64,000 nt of DNA, taken from assembly GCF_000746085.1 (NCBI RefSeq), contig NZ_JQKO01000001.1, forward strand, positions 62,001 through 126,000. The letters run 5' to 3'. The stretch's first letter is position 1, and every line of letters starts with the position of its first letter. The position numbers were made by a program, and so were the translations under genes. The notes below the pieces were generated by a model, which saw nothing but the letters and a program-made list of their open reading frames with translations, made no database searches and was not told the origin of the DNA. Below, one piece after another: positions 37,777 to 46,764 of the stretch. The DNA comes from Methylocapsa aurea (GTDB lineage Bacteria; Pseudomonadota; Alphaproteobacteria; Rhizobiales; Beijerinckiaceae).

Positions 37777-38436
37777 ATGTCGCTCGCGCTCTACGGTCAT
37801 CCTTTCTCGTCGTACACCCAGAAAGTGCTCATTGCGCTATACGAGAACGGAACGCCCTTCGAGTTCCGCAGCCTCGGGCCGGATACGCCGCAACATTCGG
37901 CCGAGTGGCTCAAGCGTTGGCCGTTGCGCAAGTTTCCGCTGCTGGTGGATGGCGAGCGCAACATCGTCGAGACCAGCATCATCATCGAGCACCTGCAGCT
38001 CGCTCATTCCGGGCCGGTGCCCCTGCTGCCAGCGGACCCGATGGCTGCGCTGGAGGTGCGCTTCCTTGACCGCTTCTTCGACCTGCACGTGATGGAGGCG
38101 ATGCAGGTCGCGGTAGACAGTGCGCTGAAGCGGGTCCCGGTGAAGAGCGAGGAAGGACTGGTCCTCGCCAGGGAAAGGCTGGAGCGCGCCTACGCCTGGC
38201 TCGAAGAACAGCTTGCCGGCAGGACTTGGGCGGCTGGCGCGGACTTCACGTTGGCAGACTGCGCGGCCGCGCCCTCATTGTTCTACGCGGACTGGACGCA
38301 CCGGATTTCAGAGGCTTATCCAGTGTTGCGCGCCTACCGCGCCCGGTTGCTTGCCCGCCCATCCTTCGCCCGGGCGGTGGAGGAGGCGCGGCCGTTCCGG
38401 CCAATCTTCCCCCTGGGAGCGCCGGATCGGGATTGA
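37777..38436 (+). CDS. glutathione S-transferase
   Basis: A 219-residue cytosolic GST. The thioredoxin-fold N-domain holds LYGHPFSSYTQKVLIALYE, the cis-proline RKFPLLVDG and the glutathione-binding ETSIIIEHL. The helical C-domain contains the conserved WAAGADFTLADCAAAPSLFY. GGAGG lies about 8 nt before the ATG. Divergent hxlR probably regulates it. The substrate is unknown; an electrophile-detoxification role is the usual guess. Confidence 0.92.
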   Translation: MSLALYGHPFSSYTQKVLIALYENGTPFEFRSLGPDTPQHSAEWLKRWPLRKFPLLVDGERNIVETSIIIEHLQLAHSGPVPLLPADPMAALEVRFLDRFFDLHVMEAMQVAVDSALKRVPVKSEEGLVLARERLERAYAWLEEQLAGRTWAAGADFTLADCAAAPSLFYADWTHRISEAYPVLRAYRARLLARPSFARAVEEARPFRPIFPLGAPDRD

Positions 38437-38688
38437 AGTCCCGCGCCATAAACCCCTGACGGACTCTACGGCGACGACTATTGCCGACGTGACAATGCGG
38501 CGCTCGCGCGATCTGGCGAACTTCGCGCCGCCCAGCTCGCGTTCGTCTTCTGGTTCGGTTTGACGTTGAACCTGAACGGAACCTTCGGTTCGCGCGAGGC
38601 CCCAAAGCATGTCCCCAAGGAGCCAGAGCAACACACATGGCTGGTGGCGTCCCATCGGGCGGAGGCGCGTGTTTTGAAATATCGCAAT

Positions 38689-38773
38689 CGGCGACCCGCT
38701 ATGATCGCTGCGCGCAAGCCTTCATGTCCGCCATCGCGCTCGCCGCCACCGTTATCTTCTGGCTCCGATCAAG
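38689..38773 (+). mobile_element. second IS5-family 3'-end remnant
   Basis: Encodes TRYDRCAQAFMSAIALAATVIFWL, the same transposase C-terminus as at 37167. The ~70-bp segment here and at 37096-37165 are direct repeats differing at only a few bases, flanking hxlR-gst. The rest of the 38437-38814 gap holds no recognisable gene. Confidence 0.75.
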
Positions 38774-38814
38774 AAGCTTCCGCCGCCGCTTCGATCACGT
38801 GTCGCTGAAAGGAC

Positions 38815-39753
38815 CTACGGCGCGCTCGAGAGTGCGACCGAGCCGATGCGGGCGTCGGCCGGCGCGGCGCTGGCGATCAGCTTCAGGACCTGTCCGGCGC
38901 TGCGATGCTGGCTGATCTCCTTCAAACCCTGCACCAGGGCATCCATCGGCTGTGCAGCGCTGATCGCGACAATCACATCGGCGCCGAATGGCTCCCTGAT
39001 TTGAAACGCCCAGCGAAAGTTCTGAGTCTGGATCACGCGCGGATCTGCGCCGATGGGGTAGAGCGCCTCGACGCTGCCATCGCCGGCAATGTCGAAAAGG
39101 ACGAGCGCGCGGCGCAAGACATCCGGGATCTCGATTTCGATTCTGTCGCCCTTGCGCGCGAGCGGGCCGCCCGCCGCGATCCGCATCGGCTGGGGCCGCG
39201 CGGCGGCGAGCTTCGCCAGCCCACGGACCACGGCCATACGGTCGATCACCGCGGGCAAGTCCGCTTCCGCAACGTCATAGGCGATGACTTGCCCGCCGGC
39301 GCTCGCATTGCGCGAGACGGCGTCCCAGACGAGGTCCGGGTTCGCCGAGGGCGCGACAATCTCGAAAGGCGCCGCGCGGGGGATCGGTCCGGCCAGATTG
39401 CTGAATGCGCCTCCAGCGACGGCAAGACGAATCTTGTCGAGCGGCGGCGGCTCCGTGCGTCCGGCGAAGCCCGGCTTTAACTCGGGGAAGGGAGCGATCG
39501 ACATCATTTCGTCGCCGGGATCGAGCAATCTGACGCCACGCGTCTGTTCAGTCGCGTTTTCCGCGGCATCGAGCGACTCCAAGCCGGCGAGCCCTAAGCT
39601 CGCGGCAAGAAATACGGCGCCGATGAGGGCGGGGCTAGACTGGGCAGAGCCAAGCAGGCCAGCGCGACTGCCGCAAGGCCGCAACGCGGCGCAAGCGCCG
39701 CCGCCGGTCAAAGCCGTTTTCCGGCGTTCGGAAGGGTGGTCACGAAAAGGCAT
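38815..39753 (-). CDS. DUF4384-like exported protein
   Basis: A ~312-residue protein with a hydrophobic segment near residues 45-65 (PALIGAVFLAASLGLAGL) that could be a signal or anchor. The C-terminal half resembles DUF4384 (GDRIEIEIPDVLRRALVLFDIAGDGSVEALYPIGADPR), a domain often attached to caspase-like proteases; no protease domain is present here. The start is uncertain (39753, or further upstream at 39837 or 39951). Its stop is only 42 bp from the IS5 remnant. It could be a truncated remnant of a longer gene. Confidence 0.55.
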   Translation of the reverse strand: MPFRDHPSERRKTALTGGGACAALRPCGSRAGLLGSAQSSPALIGAVFLAASLGLAGLESLDAAENATEQTRGVRLLDPGDEMMSIAPFPELKPGFAGRTEPPPLDKIRLAVAGGAFSNLAGPIPRAAPFEIVAPSANPDLVWDAVSRNASAGGQVIAYDVAEADLPAVIDRMAVVRGLAKLAAARPQPMRIAAGGPLARKGDRIEIEIPDVLRRALVLFDIAGDGSVEALYPIGADPRVIQTQNFRWAFQIREPFGADVIVAISAAQPMDALVQGLKEISQHRSAGQVLKLIASAAPADARIGSVALSSAP

Positions 39754-40067
39754 ATTGTCCAAGCGGCAAGATGAGGACAGCGTTTGGGCGCGCAAGGCAT
39801 TTGGTTTTTCGCATGCGTTGCTGTTTTGCCGCATGTTGGCTCGGCGAGCCAGCGCGAAAGCGGAACTCGTTCTAGAAAAACAGCTTTGCTTTCGCTGGTG
39901 GGCTGGATCCGCGCAAGCCGCCGGAGCGGAAGCGCGACCAGCGGAGACCATTGAGGGAAATGCAAAGCTCGGGTTTCACGTTGATCTTCTGGCTGGAGTC
40001 TGGAAAAACAAGCCCGGACGCGGCCAGCGCTCCATCCCGTCACCCAAACTTCCGGGGAAGATCGAAT
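39754..40067. other. intergenic region, divergent promoters
   Basis: This 314-bp region lies between divergent DUF4384-like and uppP genes. Open frames from both genes extend into it without conserved sequence. I see no clear element other than the GGGGAAG ribosome site 8 nt before uppP. Confidence 0.35.
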
Positions 40068-40943
40068 ATGGCTTCTGCCTGCACCCAAGGGCTCGATACC
40101 GGTTTCATCGCGCTCGGCTATGCCAAAGTTGGCGTTCTCGGCGTGGTCCAAGGCATTACCGAGCTTTTGCCGATTTCCTCGACCGCGCATATGCGGATCG
40201 TCCCCGCCTTGCTTGGCTGGCAAGATCCGGGATCGGCCTTTTCAGCGGCGATGCAGGTCGCGGCCCTCGCGGCGGTGATCAGCTATTTTTGGACGGATGT
40301 GCGCGGCCTTGTTTTCGGTTCGCTCCAGGCGGCCGCGCGGCGCGATTTTGGAAATTGGAATTTCCGTTTCGCGGTTTGGATCGTCTTCGCGACGATTCCG
40401 ATCATCGTCGCCGGCATATTGCTCTCGCCCGTTCTCAACGCCTGCAATTCGCCCTTGCGCACCCTCACCGTCATCGGCATTTCCTGTATCGTCATGGCGC
40501 TGCTGCTGGCGCTGGCTGAGTTCTATTCTCGGCCCAAACGGACCCTCGATCACGCGACGCTGAAAGATGCGATGGTGATCGGAATGGCCCAAATCGGAGC
40601 GTTGATCCCCGGCGTCTCACGCTCTGGCTCAACCTTGACGGGAGCTTTGTTCCGGGACTTCAGGCGCGAAGAGGCGGCGCGTTTTTCTTTTCTTCTCGGG
40701 CTTCCAGCCATCGCCGCCGCCGGCTTGAAGGAAATGTGGGAGCTCCATAAGGCGCATCTTGACGCACAGGGCTGGTCGATCCTGGCATTCGGCCTAGTGA
40801 TCGCCTCGATATCCGCTTTCGCCGCGATCTGGGGCCTGCTGCGCATCCTCGAGCGCTTTTCCACCTGGCCCTTTGTCGTCTACCGGGGCCTAATGGGGGT
40901 GTTTCTTCTCGTCGCCGTTTACCTGGGCTGGCTGCAAAACTGA
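40068..40943 (+). CDS. uppP: undecaprenyl-diphosphatase UppP/BacA
   Basis: A 291-residue membrane enzyme that dephosphorylates undecaprenyl diphosphate to recycle the lipid carrier for peptidoglycan and confers bacitracin tolerance. The catalytic motifs are present: VQGITELLPISSTAHM (E and S residues) and IGALIPGVSRSGSTLTGAL. The STAHM variant differs from the common STGHL. About seven to eight helices follow the usual plan. The ATG at 40068 has GGGGAAG upstream; 39 extra codons in frame are not conserved. Confidence 0.92.
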   Translation: MASACTQGLDTGFIALGYAKVGVLGVVQGITELLPISSTAHMRIVPALLGWQDPGSAFSAAMQVAALAAVISYFWTDVRGLVFGSLQAAARRDFGNWNFRFAVWIVFATIPIIVAGILLSPVLNACNSPLRTLTVIGISCIVMALLLALAEFYSRPKRTLDHATLKDAMVIGMAQIGALIPGVSRSGSTLTGALFRDFRREEAARFSFLLGLPAIAAAGLKEMWELHKAHLDAQGWSILAFGLVIASISAFAAIWGLLRILERFSTWPFVVYRGLMGVFLLVAVYLGWLQN

Positions 40944-40974
40944 ACCAATGGGCCGATGAGAGCGAAGGCGCGGG

Positions 40975-42414
40975 TCAGCCGCGCGGCGCCAGCATGGCTT
41001 CCGGGCGGACCAGCGCGTCGAACTCTTCCGCCGTGACGAGACCGGAGGCCAGAGCCTCCACCCGCAAGGTCGCCCCGCTGGCATGCGCGGCCTTGGCGAT
41101 CTTGGCGGCATTGTCATAGCCGATCTTGGGCGTGAGCGCGGTGACGAGCATTAAGGATCGCTGCACCAATTCGCCGATTCGCTCCCGGTTCGGCTCCAAT
41201 CCCTCGACGCAATGGATGCGGAAGCTTTCCATGGCGTCGGCCAGAAGCTGCAAGCTCTCGAGAAAACAAAAGGCGATGACCGGCTTGTAGACATTGAGCT
41301 CGAAATGACCCTGCGATCCGGCGAAGGTGATCGTCGCTTGATTGCCGAAAACGCGCGCGCAGACCATGGTCAGGGCTTCGGCTTGGGTCGGATTGACTTT
41401 GCCGGGCATGATCGAGGAGCCGGGCTCGTTCTCCGGCAGGATCAGCTCGCCGAGCCCGCAGCGCGGGCCGCTGCCGGCAAGCCGGATGTCATTGCTGATT
41501 TTGAAGAGGCTGGCGGCGATTGCATTCACCGCGCCATGGGCGAAGACCAAAGCGTCGTTGCTGGCGAGCGCTTCGAACCAGTTTGGCGCGGAGGCAAAGG
41601 GCAGGCCGGCAATGGCCGCGATCCTGCCCGCGAAAGCTTCGGCGAAGCCGCGCGGCGAATTGAGCCCGGTGCCGACCGCAGTCGCGCCCTGGGCCAGGCG
41701 ATAGAGTCCGGGCAAAGTCGCCTCGAGTCGCTCCTGTCCATAGGCGAGCTGCGCGGCATAGCCGGAAAATTCCTGTCCAAGCGTCACCGGCGTCGCATCC
41801 TGCAAATGCGTGCGTCCAATCTTGATGATCGACGCGAAAGCCTCCGATTTCCGCCTCAGCGCCTGTTCGAGATCGCGCAAGGCGGGTTCGAAGCCGCGCT
41901 TGATGACGAAGACCGCGGCGATATGCATCGCGGTCGGAAAGCAATCGTTCGAGGATTGACTGAGATTGACGTGATCATTGGGGTGAATCGGGTGCTTTGC
42001 GCCGCGCGGGGCGCCCAGCATTTCATTGGCCCGATTGGCGATCACCTCGTTGACGTTCATATTGGTCTGCGTGCCTGATCCCGTTTGCCAGACAGCCAGG
42101 GGAAATTCCGCGTCGAGCCGCCCGGACTCGATCTCGCTCGCCGCGGCGGCGATTGCCCCACAGAGCTCCGCGGGCAAAAGCCCGAGGTCCCGGTTGACCT
42201 CGGCGGCGACGCGTTTGACGAGGGCCAAGGCGCGGATGATCGGGAGCGGCATTTTTTCTGCGCCGATCGCGAAATGGACGCAGGAGCGTTGCGTCTGCGC
42301 GCCCCAATAGTGGGTGGCGGGAACCTCGATCGGCCCAAGGCTATCGGTTTCGATTCGGACCGGCTTGCTGCTTGTCGATGGGGCGGGCTCATCCATGCGT
42401 GACGCCGCTGTCAT
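40975..42414 (-). CDS. fumC: fumarate hydratase, class II
   Basis: A ~479-residue oxygen-stable fumarase interconverting fumarate and malate in the TCA cycle. Conserved regions are [61 protein letters not shown] and the signature [17 protein letters not shown]. An N-terminal extension of ~15-20 residues before [11 protein letters not shown] is unconserved, so the start (42414, 42396 or further upstream) is uncertain. It is followed upstream by ecfG on the same strand. Confidence 0.94.
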   Translation of the reverse strand: MTAASRMDEPAPSTSSKPVRIETDSLGPIEVPATHYWGAQTQRSCVHFAIGAEKMPLPIIRALALVKRVAAEVNRDLGLLPAELCGAIAAAASEIESGRLDAEFPLAVWQTGSGTQTNMNVNEVIANRANEMLGAPRGAKHPIHPNDHVNLSQSSNDCFPTAMHIAAVFVIKRGFEPALRDLEQALRRKSEAFASIIKIGRTHLQDATPVTLGQEFSGYAAQLAYGQERLEATLPGLYRLAQGATAVGTGLNSPRGFAEAFAGRIAAIAGLPFASAPNWFEALASNDALVFAHGAVNAIAASLFKISNDIRLAGSGPRCGLGELILPENEPGSSIMPGKVNPTQAEALTMVCARVFGNQATITFAGSQGHFELNVYKPVIAFCFLESLQLLADAMESFRIHCVEGLEPNRERIGELVQRSLMLVTALTPKIGYDNAAKIAKAAHASGATLRVEALASGLVTAEEFDALVRPEAMLAPRG

Positions 42415-42480
42415 GACGGATGGAGGGAGTAGGAGCTGCCGGCCCAAGCGTCGCGCGGCTATCGGCCGTCCGAGCCGCGG

Positions 42481-43116
42481 TCAGTCGCCGCCGCCGTGCG
42501 AAAAGCGCTGGCCGACCAGAATGGGGTCGACCGCCTGCCAATCCCCATCGTTTCCAAACTCGCTGCTCGAACCGATCGACAACAGCTCGGCGAGCCGGCC
42601 GCGCGCGCGATTGACCCGGCTTTTCATGGTGCCGACGGCACAACCGCAAACGCCGGCTGCTTCCTCGTAGGAAAGGCCGGAGGCGCCGATCAAGATCAGC
42701 GCCTCGCGTTGATCAGTGGGCAATTGATGGAGCGCGGCGCGAAAGTCGAGCATGTCCATATGGCTATGTTGCGCGGGAGCCGTCGCCAATCGGGAGGCGA
42801 TCGCTCCATCCGGGTCGGCCACCTCGCGCCGACGCTTGCGGTATTCCGAGTAGTAGATGTTGCGCAGGATGGTGAAAAGCCAAGCCCTGAGATTGGTTCC
42901 TTCGACGAAGGAGCCGAGCTTGCTCCACGCCTTGACCAGGGTTTCCTGGACGAGGTCATCTGCGCGGTCAAGATTGCCGCATAAGGAAACCGCAAAGGCG
43001 CGCAGATTAGGGATGACAGCGAGAATATCCGCCGTCATCTGCGCGCTTGGCGCAGCCGCCGGAGGCTTTTCCTCGATCTTCTCCTCGTCCGCATAGTCCG
43101 CGTGCGCGATGGTCAC
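42481..43116 (-). CDS. ecfG: general-stress ECF sigma factor EcfG
   Basis: A 211-residue ECF15-group sigma factor controlling the alphaproteobacterial general stress response. Region 2 reads NLDRADDLVQETLVKAWSKLGSFVEGTNLRAWLFTILRNIYYSEYRKRRRE. Region 4 is LPTDQREALILIGASGLSYEEAAGVCGCAVGTMKSRVNRARGRL. The stop of nepR and start of ecfG overlap by 4 bp (43113-43116), giving the standard nepR-ecfG coupling. Its own type of promoter sits upstream of nepR. Confidence 0.94.
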   Translation of the reverse strand: MTIAHADYADEEKIEEKPPAAAPSAQMTADILAVIPNLRAFAVSLCGNLDRADDLVQETLVKAWSKLGSFVEGTNLRAWLFTILRNIYYSEYRKRRREVADPDGAIASRLATAPAQHSHMDMLDFRAALHQLPTDQREALILIGASGLSYEEAAGVCGCAVGTMKSRVNRARGRLAELLSIGSSSEFGNDGDWQAVDPILVGQRFSHGGGD

Positions 43117-43448
43117 GGAGCGTCTTTCTTCGAATGAGCGCCCGAAACGCTTTCGAGTTGTCGCAAGAGGTCAAAAAAGCGGTCAGGGACCGGCTGTGCG
43201 AGAATATCATCATAAACGCTTCGTAAACCCAAGCCTATTTGTTCCGCCAAATCACATTTTGGCGAAGTTTTCTTCAGCCGTGGCTCGGCGATGACACTCG
43301 CCTCCGCGAGGTCCTGGAATTTGAGCGCTGCATATTCCATATCTGTCGTCTTGGTTGATCGGACTGTCCCTCCCTTAATCAGCGCCTTGCCCAATTTTGT
43401 TCGTTTTGTCACTGGGCGCCCTTTGCATTGGCTCTCATCGTCCTTCAT
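43113..43448 (-). CDS. nepR: anti-sigma factor NepR
   Basis: An ~111-residue NepR-family protein that binds EcfG until phosphorylated PhyR removes it. The conserved core near the C-terminus is LAEQIGLGLRSVYDDILAQPVPDRFFDLLRQLE. The preceding ~65 residues are longer than in many NepRs and not conserved. Adjacent ATGs at 43451 and 43448 follow AGGGGGA; spacing favours 43448. It overlaps ecfG and diverges from phyR. Confidence 0.88.
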   Translation of the reverse strand: MKDDESQCKGRPVTKRTKLGKALIKGGTVRSTKTTDMEYAALKFQDLAEASVIAEPRLKKTSPKCDLAEQIGLGLRSVYDDILAQPVPDRFFDLLRQLESVSGAHSKKDAP

Positions 43449-43539
43449 CATTCCCCCTATGACGGTCATCGCGTGAACGTCACCCAACAACAAGCGTCAC
43501 TGTTCCTTAAAGAGCCTTGTTAAGCCATATTCGCTGTGT

Positions 43540-43564
43540 AAACTCTCGACAGATGTCGGGTTCC
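43540..43564 (-). promoter_or_regulatory. EcfG-type promoter for nepR-ecfG
   Basis: On the minus strand, GGAAC (43564-43560), a 16-bp spacer, then GTTT (43543-43540). This fits the GGAAC-N16/17-cGTT consensus of EcfG-dependent promoters and implies autoregulation. It lies about 90 bp upstream of nepR. Confidence 0.7.
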
Positions 43565-43584
43565 AACGCTCCGCCTGAGACAAA

Positions 43585-43602
43585 GTTCCCCAAGGGGGGA
43601 AC
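43585..43602. promoter_or_regulatory. GGAAC-containing palindrome upstream of phyR
   Basis: GTTCCCC-AA-GGGGGGAAC presents GGAAC on both strands. On the plus strand no good -10 is found at 16-17 bp, so it may be an operator or a decayed EcfG site for phyR. Confidence 0.35.
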
Positions 43603-43671
43603 CTTTCTTAACCAATTGGAATTCACCGGCCACGCTGCTTTGCCGGAGCTATGGTCCAGGGGGTTTTTTCA

Positions 43672-44496
43672 ATGTCGATATCTCAGGCCATTTCGTCGCA
43701 CATACCTTACCTGCGCCGGTTTTCGCGAGCCTTGACGGGGTCGCAGGCGGGCGGAGACGCTTATGTCCTCGCCACCCTCGAAGCGATCGTCGCGGATCCG
43801 GCCAGTTTCAACGAAAGCGATGATGTGCGGACCGCGCTTTATCGCTTGTTCCTTGAGGTTTGGGGCTCCATGCCGGTCAATGATCACGTTGACGACGTCG
43901 GGTTTTCCGGAGACGAAGTCGGGGCCCAGCGAAATCTGGAAGCTATTACCCTGCGGCCCCGCATCGCATTTCTTCTCGCCGCGCTCGAAGGATTCGACAC
44001 AAGCGAGGTGGCGCGAACGCTCGACTGCTCCCACGATGAGGCGGCGGCGTTGATCGACGCGGCCGGAAAAGAAATCGCCAACCAGATTCGCACCGATGTC
44101 GTGATCATTGAAGACGAGCCGTTCATTGCGCTCGATCTGCAGACTTTGGTGGAGGAGCAGGGCCACCGCGTCATCGGAGTGGCGCGCACGCATCGCGAAG
44201 CCGTCGAATCCGTTTCTCGCGAGCGGCCGGGCCTTATCCTCGCCGATATTCAGCTCGCCGATGGCAGTTCGGGCCTGGAGGCGGTGAATGAGATTCTCGG
44301 CTCTTTCTCGGTTCCGGTCATTTTCATCACCGCCTATCCGGAGCGATTCCTGACTGGAACGCCGCCGGAGCCGGCCTTTCTCATCACCAAGCCGTTCGGC
44401 GTCGACAGTTTGAAGGCGGTCATCAGTCAGGCTTTGTTTTTTGATCGCAAATCGCACCGAAAGGACGAACCTCAGGCCAAGGGCGCTCTTGTTTGA
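43672..44496 (+). CDS. phyR: stress response regulator PhyR
   Basis: A 274-residue anti-anti-sigma protein. Residues ~1-135 mimic an ECF sigma factor (SSHIPYLRRFSRALTGSQAGGDAYVLATLEAI, then RIAFLLAALEGFDTSEVARTLDCSHDEAAALI). The C-terminal receiver domain has VVIIEDEPFIALDLQTLVEEQGH and the phospho-acceptor Asp in LILADIQLADGSSG, plus FITAYPERFLTG and FLITKPFGVDSLK. On phosphorylation it binds NepR, freeing EcfG. The ATG at 43672 has GGGGG 8-9 nt upstream. The expected sensor histidine kinase (HWE/HisKA2 type) is not encoded nearby. Confidence 0.95.
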   Translation: MSISQAISSHIPYLRRFSRALTGSQAGGDAYVLATLEAIVADPASFNESDDVRTALYRLFLEVWGSMPVNDHVDDVGFSGDEVGAQRNLEAITLRPRIAFLLAALEGFDTSEVARTLDCSHDEAAALIDAAGKEIANQIRTDVVIIEDEPFIALDLQTLVEEQGHRVIGVARTHREAVESVSRERPGLILADIQLADGSSGLEAVNEILGSFSVPVIFITAYPERFLTGTPPEPAFLITKPFGVDSLKAVISQALFFDRKSHRKDEPQAKGALV

Positions 44497-45163
44497 GCCT
44501 GATGCGCGGCGCTGTCGCCAAGGCGGCGCCGTTCGGGAGCGTGACGCCCGGGACCTGCGGGCTCTTGGGCAAAGTCATGCGTCAAAACAGAGCGAGACGC
44601 ATCAAAGTCAATTCCGCCTAAAGACATCTGCTCTAGGGAGGCCCTGAAGGAGCTATTCCGACAGGTCTTTTGTCCGCGCCGCCGAACCGGATAGGTTCCG
44701 CGCGGCGCATCCGCGCATCCGAAACCGGGGGAGCGCCCGCGTTGATCCGCCGTTTTTTGGGCAAATAGAGCTGATCGTCAAAAAGGTCAGGGACCACCTC
44801 CCGGCGCCGATGTTTGCAAGAAAACCATCGCGCCCGAGATGCTCGACCTGCCGCCTTGGACCCTCTGTGGGAAGTTTGCGCCGCGTCTCCTGAATCGCGC
44901 CTCAAACCGTGCCGACCGCGCCCCAGACCCGTGTTCGTCGCGGCCAAGCCTCCGCGCGCACGAGTTCAGAAACAGGCGCGGTCAACTTGGCGATGTCGTC
45001 GCAAAGCGCCGACAAATCTCGGCGAAAGGCAGCGACGCTGCTTCGAAAATCATGACGGTCGGCATATTCTTTTCTCGAAGAGCGTCGCCAATTTGCGCCG
45101 GGCGCGAGCTTTACGGTTGGTTAAGCCCGATATGGCCCGTCCCCGAAAAGACGAGGTTCAAGA
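44497..45163. other. 667-bp region with no credible gene
   Basis: Overlapping frames here are Arg/Pro-rich with no recognisable domain and no good ribosome site. A sensor kinase gene might be expected beside phyR, but none is present. I see no RNA structure I can name. Confidence 0.4.
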
Positions 45164-45376
45164 TTACCGGGCCGTCGAAAAGCTTTGGCCGGACATCGTC
45201 GCGCCGCCGCCGCCGGGGCTATCGGCCCAACCGTTCACCAAGACGACCATGAGAGCGATGACGAAGATGAAGCTCAAGCCGAGCGTCGGGCCATAGCCCC
45301 AATCGCGGCTGAAGGACCATCTTGGCAGGCAGGCGATGAGGGCCGCAAGGACCACGAACAAGAACAGAAGCGACAT
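45164..45376 (-). CDS. DUF3309-like small membrane protein, extended form
   Basis: A 70-residue protein with two hydrophobic segments around the motif RWSFSRDWGYGPTLGL (family core: P-x-W-x-x-SRGWGYGPSG). AGGGAG lies about 5 nt before the ATG at 45376. A ~20-residue Gly/Ser-rich tail (GGGGATMSGQSF) exceeds the usual ~53-residue length. It is paralogous to the next gene upstream. Function unknown. Confidence 0.7.
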   Translation of the reverse strand: MSLLFLFVVLAALIACLPRWSFSRDWGYGPTLGLSFIFVIALMVVLVNGWADSPGGGGATMSGQSFSTAR

Positions 45377-45555
45377 AGGAATCTCCCTCTAAGTAGTTTT
45401 TCTCGTTTCAGTTCTGCCGCGCCCAGATGCGGCAGGCTGTCGCACATTCCGTGCGGCATTCCAACGTCAAACTTGGCAATAAGTTCCATCGCGCCAAAAA
45501 CGTTTTTCCGATTTCAGCGCGTCACAAAGGCCTCCGCTCCGCGCGCGGCAGTTGG

Positions 45556-45717
45556 TCACATACCGCCCCGCGCCAACAAGACAATGGCAATGACGAGAAG
45601 AATAGCGCCAAGAGCGCCGGAAGGAGCATAGCCCCAGCCCCGGCTATAGGGCCAAGAGGGTATGGCGCCGACAAGCAGCAGAAGGACGACGGCGAGCAAG
45701 AGGGTTGAAAGGGACAT
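45556..45717 (-). CDS. DUF3309 small membrane protein
   Basis: A 53-residue protein, MSLSTLLLAVVLLLLVGAIP followed by SWPYSRGWGYAPSG and a second hydrophobic helix ending ARGGM. It is a textbook DUF3309 member. GGAGG lies 7 nt before the ATG. Such microproteins are common in Rhizobiales and often near stress genes; the role is unknown. It lies 179 bp upstream of its paralogue. Confidence 0.8.
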   Translation of the reverse strand: MSLSTLLLAVVLLLLVGAIPSWPYSRGWGYAPSGALGAILLVIAIVLLARGGM

Positions 45718-46239
45718 GGACGGCCTCCGATGAGCGCATTCCGAACTATGACATCGGAAACCGCTTTGGCCACGATGAACTGTCGCCTTCGGCGACAACT
45801 CTCGATCCCAATGGAATGTTTCCCGGTCCCGAGGTTTTTTCCACGCCGGAGCGGCAGCCAAGGCGGCATCGCAGCGTTTGGATCATACTGCGGCTCAAAG
45901 GGCCGGGCCCTTTGGGGGCGTCGGAGGGGCGTCGGCGGCTGATGGTTGCTCAGCCTTGGCGTGAGGGCCCCCGCGCCCTCGCGCGTGCTGGGACGCCGTG
46001 GAACGCCCTTGGAAGGAAGCGGAAGCCGTCCAGGCCCATCGGTTCGATCTGCGGATTATGGGGAGAGTTACGCCGCGAGCGAGGTTCGCCCGCGGTCGTT
46101 GAAATCTGGTTGATTTCTGTTCGATCAGATGATTCCATCTGACCGGAAGCGCTCTAGCGCCATCGCCTCCAGTTCGCTGCCGGCGCGCGATGTCCTCAAG
46201 CGAAATCGAACCTGCCCGCGATTGCTTGGGTTTCGGGCG
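45718..46239. other. 522-bp region with a repeat and no gene
   Basis: No convincing gene. Near its right end (46125-46160), CAGATGATTCCATCTG followed by ACCGGAAGCGCTCTAG repeats the motif found at 9.81 kb and 24.78 kb. It forms a short hairpin (AGATG/CATCT). Confidence 0.5.
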
Positions 46240-46764
46240 TCAGCCGATCTGCTTCAGGCAGTCCTCGAAGGAGATTTCAGCGTATTTCGTGTCGAACTCG
46301 AAGGCGCCATCGGCGACGGCGTCCAGCTTGGCGGCCGTGTCGAATTTCTTCATCTTTTGTTTGTCGAGATAAAGACAATCGATCATCTCATTATAGACCG
46401 ATGTGTCGTCAATCGGCAGAGCATAGATCTTGGCCCCTCCGAGGGGAACAAGATATCGGTTTCCTGCTTCCAGATCATGGCAATAGAAGAAATATTTGCC
46501 ATCTGCCTTTATCGTCTCGCCGAGCAATTCCGTTAGCGGCTTCACGTCCTTGAAATGATCGAGCTGACCGGCAATGAACGAAATATAGGGTTCGCCGCCT
46601 TCGGCGGTGGCGAAAACCTCTTTCAAAACGGTGTCGCCTTCAATGCCAATATCCCCGCGGAACCCGAACCGGCCTGATTTATGGGTTGCCGCCTTCAAAG
46701 ATGGCTTGAGCAGACGTCCTTCCGTCTCGAGCCGGGCAAAAGCAGTTTGATCGATCGAAGTCAT
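46240..46764 (-). CDS. conserved-looking hypothetical protein, 174 aa
   Basis: I do not recognise this soluble protein. It has mixed alpha/beta character with regularly spaced hydrophobic strands (GRFGFRGDIGIEGDTVLKEVF, KYFFYCHDLEAGNRYLVPLGG, KIYALPIDDTSVYNEMIDCLYLD) and no signal peptide or membrane helix. The ATG at 46764 has AGGAA about 6 nt upstream, and it begins MTSIDQTAFARL. A longer frame upstream to 46998 is Arg/Ser-rich and not credible. It stands alone. Confidence 0.6.
   Translation of the reverse strand: MTSIDQTAFARLETEGRLLKPSLKAATHKSGRFGFRGDIGIEGDTVLKEVFATAEGGEPYISFIAGQLDHFKDVKPLTELLGETIKADGKYFFYCHDLEAGNRYLVPLGGAKIYALPIDDTSVYNEMIDCLYLDKQKMKKFDTAAKLDAVADGAFEFDTKYAEISFEDCLKQIG

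Noticed and set aside
43598-43622. Plus-strand EcfG promoter for phyR
   Set aside because: GGAAC is present but the bases 16-17 bp downstream (GAAT/AATT) do not fit the CGTT element.
44814-45296. 160-codon plus-strand frame after phyR
   Set aside because: Arg/Pro-rich, no ribosome site, and it overlaps the DUF3309-like gene on the other strand.
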